DNA of 64,000 nucleotides from Schistocerca nitens (GCF_023898315.1 NC_064619.1:346466650-346530649), one strand, 5' to 3'; positions 43,941 to 55,559 are shown, counted from the stretch's first letter. Numbers and translations are program-made. Notes: a model not told the origin generated them from the letters alone.

Positions 43941-46014
43941 GTAGTGTTCACAATTATATCTAAAAGCACTACTGAACTTTTATTTAAATGTAGCCGTAAT
44001 TTATATCGTACGCAAGTGCTGAACACAGAAAAATGCGTCATACTCGGAGATTAGTTAGTTGTTTTGAGATTTTTCGCAGATGGTGAAGAGATGCTTTTAA
44101 AAATCAATTTTTTGTCTAATTTTACTGCGATAAGGACACTGTTCACACGTTACTTTTTCAATCGAAACCCGTTTTCGTTCTAACAAGCAAAAAGTAATTT
44201 CTAGCTGTTGGTCTGCACGTTTATTTTGGGTTGTGTGGACGTCTCTGAGTGGCACATTTGCCTGCTAAGTGCTTGCGGCATTCCACGGAGAAAAGCGCTT
44301 CTTTTGTGCTATTGTTTCAGCGGAGGAACTAAAAGTCGTTGCTAATCCTGTAGACGGTCGGCATGGCGTTCATCTCTTTCGAATTTCTCATCACGCCCTT
44401 GCCACAAAAAAATAAAAGAACATGGGAACTGTCCAAAACAAGCGCGCGAAGGCAATATAAACGAGCTTTTAGACGAAATTAAATATTCATATTTTTAATG
44501 GAGTTAAAAGAACAAAGTTCTGCAGAAATTGGTGGCAGAGGCATTTTTATCCTTTATAAGAATTTTATTGAGATTACTTTTCTTCGACGGGAGATGGCTG
44601 AAATGTTTACATAGAACTGAGTAACTCAAAGTTTCTTTCACTCGGCGGAATACCTTCCAAAGAAGAGACTGGATTTTTTTAATGCTTGTGATAGTCAAAT
44701 CTATAATCATATAAATAGTCTGACCTTATGATGTGGGGTAGTAGTAATGTTTGAAGAAGATAGAATCATTAACTGAGACTCAAATAAGTTTGCACAAACG
44801 TCACACACTTACAGCCTGCTTGCAATGAGGAGCCAAGAAGCACTGATTTTAAGTAAACATGGTGAAAACGACTGTAAAGCATCACCGTAACTTAAGATGA
44901 ATCCAAACTACAGGAGAAGTCTAAGTAATTCAATTGAATTTTAACAAGAATATCGTTTCCATTTTTGACGCAACACATGATTGAGTTCAATTTTCAGTGA
45001 ATACAGTTTAGGACATTAGATATCAAGAACCACTTATGAGTAAAAAAGATACTAATTTGCTGAATTCTACATCCGTAGAACCCTTGCTAACGTCGGGCCA
45101 TAATCCAAAAAGAGCCGAAGAAATTGAGATTTTGCATAAAGAAAACAAAGGATGAAGATTAGACATATTAGAAGAGGTCTTTTGACATACGAAATGGAAA
45201 AGGAGCCCTACTTTTAAACGAACAGCTACAATTGGGAAGTAGAGGCTTCTTTAGTGGTTTCAAACCGTCACTCGCGACATTGTAAATATTTTGCCTCGAT
45301 ACTTTGTTGTCTGCATCACTTCCTCTTCGGTAGCGTTGTTTTCTTCATACACAATGTCGTAATATTTCTCATCAGTTTCAGTAGATGACAATAATCTGTG
45401 ATAGGCTGGTATACCAAAATAGGGCAGTGCTATGTATTTCTGTAGCATCGTATTCAGAGTTTCAGTTCCCTCTTTAATTCTTCGCTAGCGAAGTACGTAG
45501 TTTATTATTTCACGCAATAAAATTTTTTTATACCTATATATACAGAAAAATGTATCATTTAAGACTATTTGGTACATTTTTACTTTTCATTTTAATTTAA
45601 CTGTAATTACTCCACGACTGGTACGCTGTCATGACTTCTGCCTCATTCTGAATCTACGCTACTCCTGTAAGGGTACTTCCTCACTTTACAAATCGACATC
45701 AGTAACTAAACAGCGGATCTTTTTGCATTCGGTATTTGATTGCAACAAGCAAAAATCTATACTGTACGACACAATATAAAGAGTTGAATTTGGTGCTGGC
45801 TCTTTTTCCTAAATTTATTTAATTTAATCTTACACGTCTAGTTCCGTACTACCAAATTGAGAAGCGAATTTGTACCATCACGGAACGTGGCAGTATATGA
45901 TATTACAACAGAAAAGTAATAATAGATAAAATAAAATTTTTATCGATCCTAATAAAAACGACGAGCTACAAGTTTAAGCAAACGCAGTCAACAATGCAAC
46001 ATAAGAATTAGGTT
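43941..46014. other. Unassigned AT-rich sequence (2 kb)
   Basis: No gene recognised. The minus-strand frame 45260-45448 (62 codons, acidic middle) has no known family. Part of 45600-46014 may be the 3' UTR of the adjoining CR1 element. Confidence 0.4.
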
Positions 46015-46019
46015 AATGT

Positions 46020-49000
46020 TTAAAGAAACACCTCGTCAAAACAGAAGAAGTGGCCCATGAGGAAACTCTTTCGTTTGGATTTGAAATCGCATGCATTACT
46101 TCTAAGATTTTTTAATTCCTGTGGTAGCTTACTGAAAATGGATGCAACAGGATACTGCACGCCTTTCAGCATAAGAGTCAAGAAGGTGCGATCCAAATGC
46201 AAACTGGATTTCTATGTAGTATTAACTCAGTGAAAGCTGCTAATTCTTGTGAATAAGCCGATACTGTTAACAATACACAACATTAAAGAATATAAACATT
46301 GATAGGCCAATGGCCAAATACTCAGACTAACGAGTAGGTGTTGACAAGAGGTTGACCGAACCGCTCGTTTCTGCGCCATAAATATCCTTTGAGAACGAGA
46401 AGAATTACCCCAAACTATAATACCATACGTCATAAGCGAATAAGAATAAGCAAAGTAGACAACTTTTCGTGTTGAACTATCACTTACTTCAGATATTGTT
46501 CCAATAGTAAAAATGACAGCCTTAATTCTTTGAACAAGATCCTGAACATGGGATTTCCACGTTTACTATTCATTTGATCACCTAGAAATCTCAGCTGTTC
46601 AGTCTCACTAATCACATGCACATTCAGTTTAATTAGAACATCAGGTTTTGTTGAATTGTGTGTTAGAAACTGTAAAGCTGAGTCTTACTGTGATTCAGCT
46701 TTATTTTCTACAAGCCATGAACTTATGTCTTGAACTGGATTATTTGAAACAATACGAACGTTGCACACAACATCCTTTACTACCTATATTGCGTCATCAG
46801 CAAACGAAATATTTTAGGATCACCAGCAATACTAGAAGGCGTATCATTATATAAATAAGGAACAGGAGTGGCCCCTGCACTGATGCCTGGGGCACTTACC
46901 ATTTAACCACGCCCCTTCGGACCCCATGTCATAGCCATTCTCAATACTGGGAGAATGACCGTTTGCTGTCTGTTCTCAAAGTAAAAGGTGAACCGATTGT
47001 GAACTAGTCTCTGTATTCCATAATATCCAGCTTCTGAAACAATATTTTGTGATCAGCACAATCAAAAATCTTAGTTAAATCAGAAAAGATGCCTAGCGTT
47101 CTAAATATTTCGCTTACTTCATCCAGAACCTCAAAGATAAAAGATAAAATAGCACTTTTAGTTGCTAAATCACTTCTAAAACAAAACTGTACATTTGAAA
47201 GCAAATTATGTGCACTGAAATGAACAATTGTCCTTACATACATAGCCTTTTCAATAACTTTAGCAAATACGTATGTCATAGAAATAGGTCTAAAATTGTC
47301 TATATTATCCCTTTCTCCCTTTTCATAAAGCGGCTTTACAACTGACTACTTTAATCGTTCAAGAAACTGAACATTCTTAAAGGAACAATTGTGAATAGAG
47401 CTAAGTTCGGGGTTAATGTGCACAGCAGACTGCTCAAGTATTATGCTAGGTACCCCATCAATCCACGCGAGCCCTTATTGACTCAGTCTCCCCAGTATCA
47501 CGGAGGAGTATTTCAGATATCAGTCTCAGAAAGCCTTTTTCCAAGACAGTTATAAGACTCTCTATATAAACTAAATTTTTATTTAATTCACCACCTATGC
47601 TGATAAAGTGATTATTAGACCTTGTGTTGCTGACCAGACACTTCACTTACGACTGATCATATGGTTTTAATTTTATCCTGTGAATTAGCTATTCTATTTG
47701 CGCACCGCATACTCTTTGTCTTGCTAATAACATCATTAGGCACCTGACAGTATTGTTCGTAATGGGTTACTGTAGCGCGGTTGTGACTAATCCTAACATT
47801 TTGATATAATTCTCTATTCTACATGATTTCCTTTGCCCATTAGTCTTTTACTGGTAGTACCCATTTTGAACCTTCTAATGGAAAGCCAGTTTTAAAGAGA
47901 ATGAGAAATATGGAAGGCATTATATTTGTCACCTACGTTATCAGGACTGCAAACTCTTGTTGCTTAACGAGGTTTAATAAAACTCTCGAGGTATGAATTA
48001 AAAAACGCCTTCAGTCACAATTTTTCGTGTTTATTCAGTACACGCTACATTTAGGACCCTGTGGGTCCATCTTCAGGTGTAATTCGTCTTAATACATGAT
48101 TTATTAGTTCTCTTGAATGAGATAAAATGCATATTCCTGTTACGAAAAGGTTTGATGTTAGGTTACGAACTTCGTAAGTCAGACGCGGAAAATACGTGTG
48201 AAATGGTGGAAAAGATGAATACTGTAAACTTACCAGATAATCCACTATTTCACACGTATTTTCCGCGTCTGACTTACGAAGTTCGTAACCTAACATCAAA
48301 CCTTTTCGTACCAGTAATATGCATTTCATCTCTTTCAAGAGAAGAAATAAGTCATGTATTAAGAAGAATTACAACTGAAGATGGACCCACAGGGTCCAAA
48401 ATGCATCGTGTACTGAATAAAACACGAAAAATTGTGATTGAAGGCGTTTTTAATTCATAGGTCGAGTGTATTTAGTATAGCCACGTCTGAAGCTGCAAAA
48501 TATGGATAAAATTAAATTTAATAAAAATCTCTAATCGTCAATGGATTAGCTTTTCTATATAGTTTATAATTTTATTTCACACTTGTTTGAGTATGAAAAC
48601 TTTTCAGTGTTAAAATTTGTGCGTCATAGTCTGAAAGACCATTCGCCCTTTTACTAACAGAATGCCCATCTATTAATGAAGAATGAATAAAAATATTGTC
48701 CCGGTTGGGAAAAAAAGTCTGCATCAAATCATATGAATCATTTGAATCAATTGAATCTTGCACAATCAGATACAAAGTTAATACTGAAGTCACCACATAC
48801 AACTAATTTTGGTATTTCCTATAAAGTGAACCAGGAGCCCTCTCTAGCTTGAGCAGAAATGCTCTTAAGTTAGGGGATCTATAAATAACTATAATATAAA
48901 GTTTAGTTTCACTAACTTCAACTGCCCCTGTACAACATTCATATAACTGTTCGGTTCACTGCTTTGATATATCTACGGACTCAAATGGAATACTGTTTTT

Positions 49001-49240
49001 TACGTACATATCCACTGCCTCACTGCACAAAGAACTCCTTGTAAAACAGCCAGCTAATCAGTATTCGGGAAAAAGAAATCCTCTGAATTATCACGTTATT
49101 TAACTGGTGCTGTGTATACCAATAATGTCAGAGTCAGCATCTATAAGTAATTCACTAACTTTATCTCTAATACCTCTTATAGTTTGACGAAACATACTAA
49201 TTCCTTCACTTCCTGGACATCTGAAGTTCTTTGAAGGTGT
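46020..49240 (-). pseudogene. CR1 ORF2: endonuclease and reverse transcriptase, broken
   Basis: ORF2 would nick target DNA and reverse-transcribe the element's RNA. In order: ISMFRQTIRGIRDKVSELL near 49200-49155, corresponding to the endonuclease start. LYVVTSVLTLYLI near 48790 is equivalent to a VVCGDFNI block, followed by ANGLSDYDAQILTL near 48640. After the palindrome come linker fragments, YEKGERDNIDNFRPISMTYV at about 47330-47270, then TLGIFSDLTKIFDCADHKIL near 47080. A broken GVPQGS..GPLLF block lies near 46880, and FADDAI near 46800. YGIIVWGNSSRSQRIFMAQK lies near 46430-46370, with the C-terminus FSKLPQELKNLRSN near 46130. Stops and shifts throughout. Confidence 0.82.
47992..48459. repeat. 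468-bp near-perfect palindrome (foldback insertion)
   Basis: Left arm 47992-48210 and right arm 48241-48459 are inverted copies with a 30-bp loop. The inner ~60 bp of the arms (GAAAAGGTTTGATGTTAGG through CACACG) match exactly; outer parts differ at scattered sites. TATGAATTAAAAA begins each arm. It lies between the endonuclease and RT domains of the CR1 ORF2. Open frames on both strands (48113-48460 + and 48338-48051 -) share about 20 residues (GLMLGYELRKSDAENTCE) because the arms mirror one another. Confidence 0.95.
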
Positions 49241-49335
49241 TTTTTTTGTTTCTAATACCTCTTATAGTTTGACATAACATACTAATTCCTTCACTTCCTG
49301 GACACCTGAAGTTCTTTGAAGGTGTTTTTTTTTTT
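49166..49335 (-). repeat. 85-bp tandem duplication at the CR1 ORF2 start
   Basis: Unit 49166-49250 is repeated at 49251-49335 with a few differences; both begin TCTAATACCTCTTATAG and hold CTTCACTTCCTGGACA. Each ends in a T-rich run (TTTTTTTGTT), the second longer. 85 is not a multiple of 3. Confidence 0.93.
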
Positions 49336-49375
49336 TTTGTTTGTTAGAGAGACTTCCTTTAAGCAGGGATACCTA

Positions 49376-50400
49376 TCACATGACTTCAGTCTGAAAAGGT
49401 GTAGCTCTAACACCAACTACTACAGGAATTTCCCCATGAGTGATCCCACCACCGCCCACTGCACTGTCACCTATTAGCTTTGCCAGTCTCCCATTCCCAT
49501 ATCTATAGCGGTGCAGGCGATGCCTAGTGAAACTCGATCTATTGATAGACTAAACTTGCACCACTGCAATGTGAGCCATGTCTTCTGCCGTCAGTGCCTT
49601 CTGAAGCCCCACGTTGACACACCTAACAGCAGCAGTACGATGTGGCCGATCTTGACGCTGAAACAGTTGCACGAAGTGCACATCTGTACCACCAGTTTGA
49701 GTAGCTATCTTTTCCGGGTCACCGCCTACATCTTACTTCCCTCCTATCAAGACTCTTCCCAGCCCCACTCACAATCACTACCTGATCCTCTTCAAATTCC
49801 TTCATAAAATAAGTTAACAGTCACTTGAGGCACAACACAAGGCATCACAATGCTGGTGACCTTGTGCTCAATCCCCAACACTTCCTGCAACTGCTGGCTT
49901 ACACATCTGCCATGTGATCTGCATAATAACAGAACTTACTTTCTTCTATCTGAAACTGCAACTGTCTTAGTGCCCGTAACTACTACGATCTGTTGCATGT
50001 TTTCTTCACATATAGCTACAAGAGGCTCCTCTCCGCTAAACACTGGCAGTTGGTCAAATCTATTTGTGATACCAAAATACAACTGTCTGAAATCTCCTCC
50101 GCTTAGCATCTTCTTACCATCTACCACTTCCCATTCCCCAATGCCCTTCTTCCTCCTGATCCTATCTAGTTTCTTTTTTGCGTTTTGTAACTGTACCTGA
50201 AGGGCAAAGATCTTAGCTTCTGCTCCTCTATTACCTTACACCTGCTACAAATTCTGCATTTCAGGATTACCAGGAGAGGACCTCGCTAGATTGGCCACTG
50301 GCTTTCTCGCTGCATTCCTCCAATAAAACTACTTTGTACAAATCCCACACCGTAACTTACTACTCACAAGCCTACGATAAAGCTCACATTTATCCCTCAT
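49376..50400 (-). pseudogene. CR1 ORF1: zinc finger plus esterase-like protein, broken
   Basis: Probable start Met at 50400 (MRDKCELYRRLVSSKLRCGI). CGIC, then FYW after a stop, recalls the PHD-like zinc finger of CR1 ORF1. A coiled-coil-like stretch AKIFALQVQLQNAKKKLDRI follows at about 50215-50155. Then comes MVDGKKMLSGGDFRQLYFG and an open 63-codon frame to 49936. Near 49560-49510 the reading SINRSSFTRHRLHRY resembles the final catalytic block of SGNH esterases, where Asp would be expected before the His. It ends at 49376. Several stops and shifts. Confidence 0.65.
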
Positions 50401-50470
50401 GATGAAATGCTGACAACTGCTGAAAAAACTAAACGTCTACGTTACCTACGTTCAATTACTACAGTAAAAC

Positions 50471-50871
50471 GACTTAAGGAACTAACAACAGCGATCTCGA
50501 ATTTCGCTCTCTACTAAGAAAGGAACTACGTCTATAAAAAATACTAAACAACAACTAATACCAATACCACAACAACTTCACACAATTTACTATCTAAAAC
50601 CAAAAATTCAAACGTGTCCACTGTGGAACTAAGCGAAACTAAACATAGTGAGCGAATGTTTTAACTGAAATACATATTACACTAGAAACAGCAAGAAACA
50701 CCGGATGAAAACTACCGTACTAATGTTAATACATGGACTACAACGCACAAACAACTTTATAAAACACAGTGACCGAAAGTTTCCGAAGTTTATTCAACCG
50801 TTATTTCACCAGGAACAGCTCGAGACAAAGTTAAAAAGTACTAAATTTAATATCTGAATACAGCGTGCAAA
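50471..50871. other. Unassigned, possibly LINE 5' UTR
   Basis: AT-rich, A-rich strand. It may be the CR1 5' untranslated region, but no signal proves it. Confidence 0.3.
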
Positions 50872-50873
50872 TA

Positions 50874-51983
50874 GACTGAACAGCCAAACAAACTGATACA
50901 CCTGCCTAATATCGAGCAGGGCCCCCGCGAGCACGCGGAACTGCCGCAACACGACGTGGCATGGACTCGGCTAGTGGAGGGAACTGATACCATGAATACT
51001 GCACGGCTGTCTATATATCCGTCAGAGTACGAGGGGCTGGAGATCTCTTCTGAACAGCACGTTGCAAGGCATCCCAGATTCTGGAGGTGTGGGGTGTCGC
51101 ATTGTCCTGCTGGAATTAACCAAGTCCGTTTGAATTCACAATGGATATGAATGGATGCAGCTGATCAGACAGGATGCTTACGTACGTGTCACCTGCCAGA
51201 GTCGTGTCTAGAAGTATCAGGGGTCCCATTCCACTCCAGCTGCACACCCCCCACGCTATTACAGAGCCTCCACCAACGTGAAGAGTCCCCTGCTGACATG
51301 CAGGGCCCATTAATTGATGAGGTTGTCTCCATACCCGTACACGTGCATCCGCTCGATACAATTGGAAACGAGACTCGTCCGACCACTCAACATGTTTATA
51401 GTCATCAACAGTCCAATGTCAGTGTTGACGGGCCCAGGCGAGGCGTAAAGCTTTGTGTCGTGCAGTCATAAAGGGTACACGAGTGGGCCTTCGCCTCCGG
51501 AAGCCCATATCGATTATGTTTCGTGAATGGTTCGCACGCTAACTCTTGTCGATGGGCCAGCACTGAAATCTGCAGCAATTTTCTGAAGGATTGCACTTCT
51601 GTCACGTGAGACGATTGTCTTCAGTCGTCGTTGGTCACGTTCTTGCAGGATATTTTTCCGGCCGCAGCGATGTCGGGGATCTGATGTTTTACTGGATTCC
51701 TGATATTCATGGTACACTTGTGAAATGGTCGTACTGGAAAATGCCCTCTTCATCGCTACGTCGGAGACGCTGTGTCCCATCGCTCTTGCACCTACTATAA
51801 TATCACGTTCAAACTCATTTAAATCTTGATAACCTGCCATTGTAGCAGTAGTAACCGATCTAACAACTGCGCCGGACGCTTGTCTTAAATAGGCGTTGCC
51901 GTCTGCAGCGCCGTATTCTGTCTGTTTACATATCCCTGTATTTGAATACGCATGCCTATACCAATTTCGTTTGCTCTTCAGTG
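50874..51983 (-). mobile_element. Tc1-like transposon, complete ends, defective
   Basis: Related inverted ends (left ACTGAACAGCCAAACAAACTG, right ACGAAAT/TTGCTCTTCAGT on the other strand) are flanked by TA at 50872-50873 and 51984-51985. At 1110 bp the element is shorter than usual for this group (about 1.3 kb or more). The helix-turn-helix part is encoded from Met 51840 (MAGYQDLNEFERDIIVGARA) to a frameshift near 51523. The catalytic half includes VEWSDESRFQLYRADARVRV near 51390-51330, GGSVIAWGVCSW near 51260, and FQQDNATPH near 51115. The C-terminal part with the third acidic residue (SPDMN..EH) is missing, deleted near 51075. Confidence 0.88.
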
Positions 51984-51985
51984 TA

Positions 51986-52510
51986 ACTGTGGCAGTACTT
52001 AGCTTTAGAACCTCTACAACTGCAACTGCACGCAGCAAAATGTAAACACACTGCTAATATTTCGATGAACGACGTAAGCACATTCATGGTAAAACAGACT
52101 ACTTGAAACACCTTAACACAAAAAAAGACTGAGCTCAATGAAAATCCACCAATAAATTACTTTTACAGCAACAATTATCACCAAAACTTGTTAAAATAAA
52201 TATCTGAAATCTAAAAATTTATAAAATATTGGTGAGCGAAAACATCATTAAGAAACCACTATAACTGCGCTTTATATCCGATAAGGAAATAAGACACGAA
52301 TAACGAATGAATACAGACACCTAAGAATGAGATTGACAGAAAGCACAAAATGAATAAGATGGAAAGGCTCTGGGGGAAATGCAAAGTTGTAGAAGCATGC
52401 ATGATTACGATAAACACAAAACCCTCTACCAGGAAAATGAAACAATCTTTCGGAGAAAAGACCTCAGATCGTATGCCCGTACTAAAAAAGGAAAAGAAAC
52501 TTGATGATAA
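51986..52510. other. Unassigned AT-rich sequence
   Basis: No gene recognised. Overlapping frames at 52259-52598 lie on opposite strands. Confidence 0.4.
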
Positions 52511-52522
52511 TACCATGGAAAG

Positions 52523-52719
52523 TTCAAAAATGGTTCAAATGGCTCTGAGCACTATGGGACTTAACATCTGTGGTCATCAGTCCCCTAGAACTACTTAAAC
52601 GTAACTAACCTAAGGACATCACACACATCCATGCCCGAGGCAGGATTCGAACCTGCGACCGTAGCGGTCACGTAGTTCCAGACTGAAGCGCCTAGAACCG
52701 CACGGCCACATCGGCCGGC
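52523..52719 (-). mobile_element. SINE-1 copy
   Basis: Minus-strand copy flanked by TACCATGGAAAG (52511-52522) and TATCATGGAAAG (52720-52731), a 12-bp duplication with one mismatch. An internal CTTAGAA is deleted. Confidence 0.96.
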
Positions 52720-52731
52720 TATCATGGAAAG

Positions 52732-53327
52732 GCTGGAGGAAATAGGTAAAGATGAAATGGGAGATTGTGACTAATAAAATCCCTATGTCGAAACAAGGTG
52801 CCTAGAATAGACGACATTATCCTCAAAATTTAAGCCTATTCGTATCAGCAGCGTAGGAGTAGTGAGTAACTGATTTTATTTGCATTAACCTTTGCGTGAG
52901 GAGTTTAATTGTTTCGCATAGATCTTAAGATCATATCTTCAGTTGTTGCGTTGGCTTGTACTCCTTTCCGTTGTAGCACTTTGAAATGGGTGATTAGTTT
53001 TTCACTAATTCTTTCCATAAGATCATCAGAGGTAGGTGTATGGACGAGAGTTAAATGTGAACAACAGTAAAAAAACACTAAACACTCAATAAGTATTCTA
53101 ATTAGCATAAAATTATAACATTTTAAAAGTAAAGAATGGTTACTGATTGTTGGCTGTTTTTTAATTGTTATTCACAATATCTCTGAGCTGTGTTTGCACT
53201 CCTCAACAAAGTTGTTCGAAGCATTAATTCATTTCGTTCTAGATGAATAATGTGCGGCTCCCTAGAATCTATCGTAGTCTGGAATCTTGGGTTTTACCGT
53301 CTTCATATTTTCTGTCTTTCTGGATTC

Positions 53328-53330
<3 letters not shown>
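52732..53330. other. Unassigned AT-rich sequence
   Basis: Nothing recognised up to the microsatellite. Confidence 0.4.
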
Positions 53331-53381
<51 letters not shown>

Positions 53382-53394
53382 CGTGCGTGCATGC
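53331..53394 (+). repeat. (GT)n microsatellite grading into (GTGC)n
   Basis: About 47 bp of GT followed by GCGTGCGTGCGTGCATGC. Confidence 0.97.
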
Positions 53395-53465
53395 CCGTAA
53401 ATTTACTCTAGAGTAGATCACTATCCGAAGTGCATATAGGGGCTATTCGTACGGAAAATGTAAAT

Positions 53466-53692
53466 GTCGTGTGACTAGGGCCTCCCGTCGGGTAGACCGC
53501 TTGTTAGGTGCAAGTCTTTTGTTTTGACGCCGCTTCGGCGACTCGCGCGTCGATGAGGATGAAGTGATAATGATTAGGACAACACAACACCCAGTCCCTG
53601 AGCTGAGAAAATCTCCAACTCAGCCGAAAATCGAACCCGGGCACTTAGGACTGCCATTCTATCGCGTTGATCACTCAGCTAAGGGGGGCGGA
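53466..53692 (-). mobile_element. SINE-3 copy
   Basis: Minus-strand relative of 16461-16690. GTCGTGTGACTAGGGCCTCC is at the 3' end, ACAACACAACACCCAGTCCC in the body, and the B box GAAAATCGAACCCGGGC near 53625. More diverged than the 16-kb copy. Confidence 0.88.
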
Positions 53693-54384
53693 CATTCATA
53701 TGGAAGTCCCATGCGAACTGACAACGTCCACTACTTCCTTGTGTGTACGTAAGGGACTAAAGTAATACAGATCGCCTGTATGTTCCGTATGTCCAATGTC
53801 ATAGTAAGTTCTGTAATAAATAACCAGAACTCTGAATGCAGCTTAGTTGTTATTCAACACTATACCGCATCCCTTCGCTTTAGACAGAATTTGTACGATG
53901 TCAGTAATCTACCAAAGAAAATGCTCACTCAATGAAAGTATTTGGATTAGTTTTTGCATAGTTGTGCCAGATCTTTGCATAATCGTTGCGTTTGTTTGTT
54001 TTGGCTTTGTCAGATAATTCTTAAAGTGTAGGGCCTCAATGTTTGTCTTCAACAAGTCAGTTGCAGTGAACGATTCATCCGCCCACGAGGCGAACTACGG
54101 GGAGTGAAATCTCTCCCAGTGTGTTAGTGTATATACAATTCTCCTTGTTTTCATGGTAAAAATGCTCAACGCTGACCAATTATGAAAGAATATGGTATAA
54201 TTAGGATAAAACCTTATGCATGAGGCGACAGCTGCAACGTTTACTTCATTATCAATGGAAACTATGCACAAAATTAAGATGCTCCTCTTTCATGTAGCGA
54301 TCTGGCTTAGGAATTTTTCGTGTGGTGTAGAGGTGTACCATAGGTCAAATTAAGATACTACCCTTACAGATGTACAAAAGAATG
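53693..54384. other. Unassigned sequence
   Basis: No gene or repeat recognised. Confidence 0.4.
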
Positions 54385-54550
54385 CTAAGTATTAGATGGG
54401 TACATTCGATATCTGAAGAAAAGATACGGGAACGAATCAGGGAAAAGAAAAATGTAAGGTATAACTTGACGAAAAGAATGGAATGATTGATAGCACACAC
54501 CCTGAGGCATAAAGGAACAATCAGTTTTATATTGGAGGGAAATCTGACTA
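54385..54550 (+). mobile_element. RTE C-terminal fragment
   Basis: The plus-strand reading IRWVHSISEEKIRERIREKK, followed by RYNLTKRM and HTLRHKGTISFILEGN, aligns with the C-terminus of the RTE at 55827-55582. That copy reads IRWVNHITNDEVLNRIGDK, then WHNLTRRRDRLIGHVLRHQG and ILVLEGS-like wording. Opposite strand to that copy; only ~165 bp remain. Confidence 0.75.
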
Positions 54551-55147
54551 CAGAAAGCACGTTCAAGTAGACGTTGGTTATAATTACTATTCATAGATTA
54601 ACCTGGTTGTATAGGCTAAACGAGGGTGCTGGATCAAACAAGGTTTCGGAGTGAATGTGACAAATACAACAGCGAGACTTAATCGTTTATTAAGACATGT
54701 CACTTATTTTGGTTGCTGGAGGTACTCGAAGACAAATGCTCATTTGCGTAAGGAATTTTGAATTCGTCTACTATTGTTGCAAAAGCCATAGCTGCTGGTG
54801 TTACAGAATTTTCCGATGCTGAGAGAATCGTCTGTGTTAATACTACTTACTAAAAAGAACGCTTATCCCAATCCTATGCCTCTCAACGAGAGACCAGACA
54901 TCTAATCTTTGTGTCTCGTTTTTATATTAACGTTTGCTTGTTCTTTCCTTCACTAATGTGGATGTAAATGTTGGATAACAGCATGGTTTATGACGATGAG
55001 TTGTTGCCGTGGTGATTTATACGAGAGCTATTCGGAAAGAAGTTCCGATCGGTTGCGAAATGGACACCACAGTGAAAATAAAAATTGCTGTATTTGAAGC
55101 AGTTAGCTACACTTTCCAACTACTTCTCTACATACATTATATGTATT
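54551..55147. other. Unassigned sequence
   Basis: No gene or repeat recognised. Confidence 0.4.
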
Positions 55148-55512
55148 TGCAGTGGCTGATATAGACAACCATCAACTGTATAATGGAATAACGACAATGA
55201 AAATTTGTGCCGGATTAGGACTCGAGCCCGGATTTCCCGCCTACAAATTTGTTTGTCGTTTTGTTTTCTTCTCTTCATTTTGTTCGGTATTGTTCGTTGC
55301 ATTTGGTCTGGGTGGACGTCACATGACATCCGTTCAATTTGATCGTTGATTCCTTTACTAAGATACCATTTGGCTGCCCGGGAACAACTCACGGTCACAC
55401 ATCAACTTCACATGTCGTCAACCGTATGGATCTGGAAATCAGAGTTCGAGTCCCAATCCTGCACAAATTTTCATTGTCGTCGTTTCATTATACAGCTGAT
55501 GATTATCCATAT
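55148..55512. mobile_element. SINE-C inverted pair holding a SINE-B fragment
   Basis: GACAATGAAAATTTGTGCCGG with GGACTCGAGCCCGG (55195-55226) is the minus-strand 3' part of a tRNA-derived SINE-C. An inverted copy, GAGTTCGAGTCCC then GCACAAATTTTCATTGTCG, lies at 55442-55480. The matching arms extend over about 80 bp each. Between them sit a headless SINE-B fragment (about 55240-55360: GACGTCACATGACATCC, ATCGTTGATTCCTTTA). Part of a SINE-C head follows, ACCATTTGGCTGCCCGG, with TATGTCGTC-like wording. It directly adjoins the RTE 3' end. Confidence 0.7.
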
Positions 55513-55559
55513 GATTTGATGCAGCGTTCCATGCTACTATATCCTGTGCAAGCTTCTTC

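Larger units (their letters stand above)
46015..50470 (-). mobile_element. CR1-like LINE with ORF1 and ORF2 relics
   Basis: Non-LTR retrotransposon read right to left. ORF1 (50400-49376), a short spacer with a tandem duplication, then ORF2 with endonuclease (49240-48480) and reverse transcriptase (47900-46020). A 468-bp palindrome splits it between the two ORF2 domains. An ORF1 carrying a PHD-like finger and an esterase-like domain is typical of CR1-clade elements. All frames carry stops. It is the longest single element in the window, nearly full length. Both ends are approximate. Confidence 0.82.

Noticed and set aside
45260-45448. 62-codon acidic frame as an exon
   Set aside because: No splice-site support or family match visible from sequence alone.
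48113-48460. 115-codon open frame as a novel gene
   Set aside because: It crosses the whole palindrome and is mirrored on the other strand, so it follows from the repeat structure rather than from coding selection.
49166-49335. CRISPR-like or satellite array
   Set aside because: Only two units, with no spacers; a simple tandem duplication inside a LINE.
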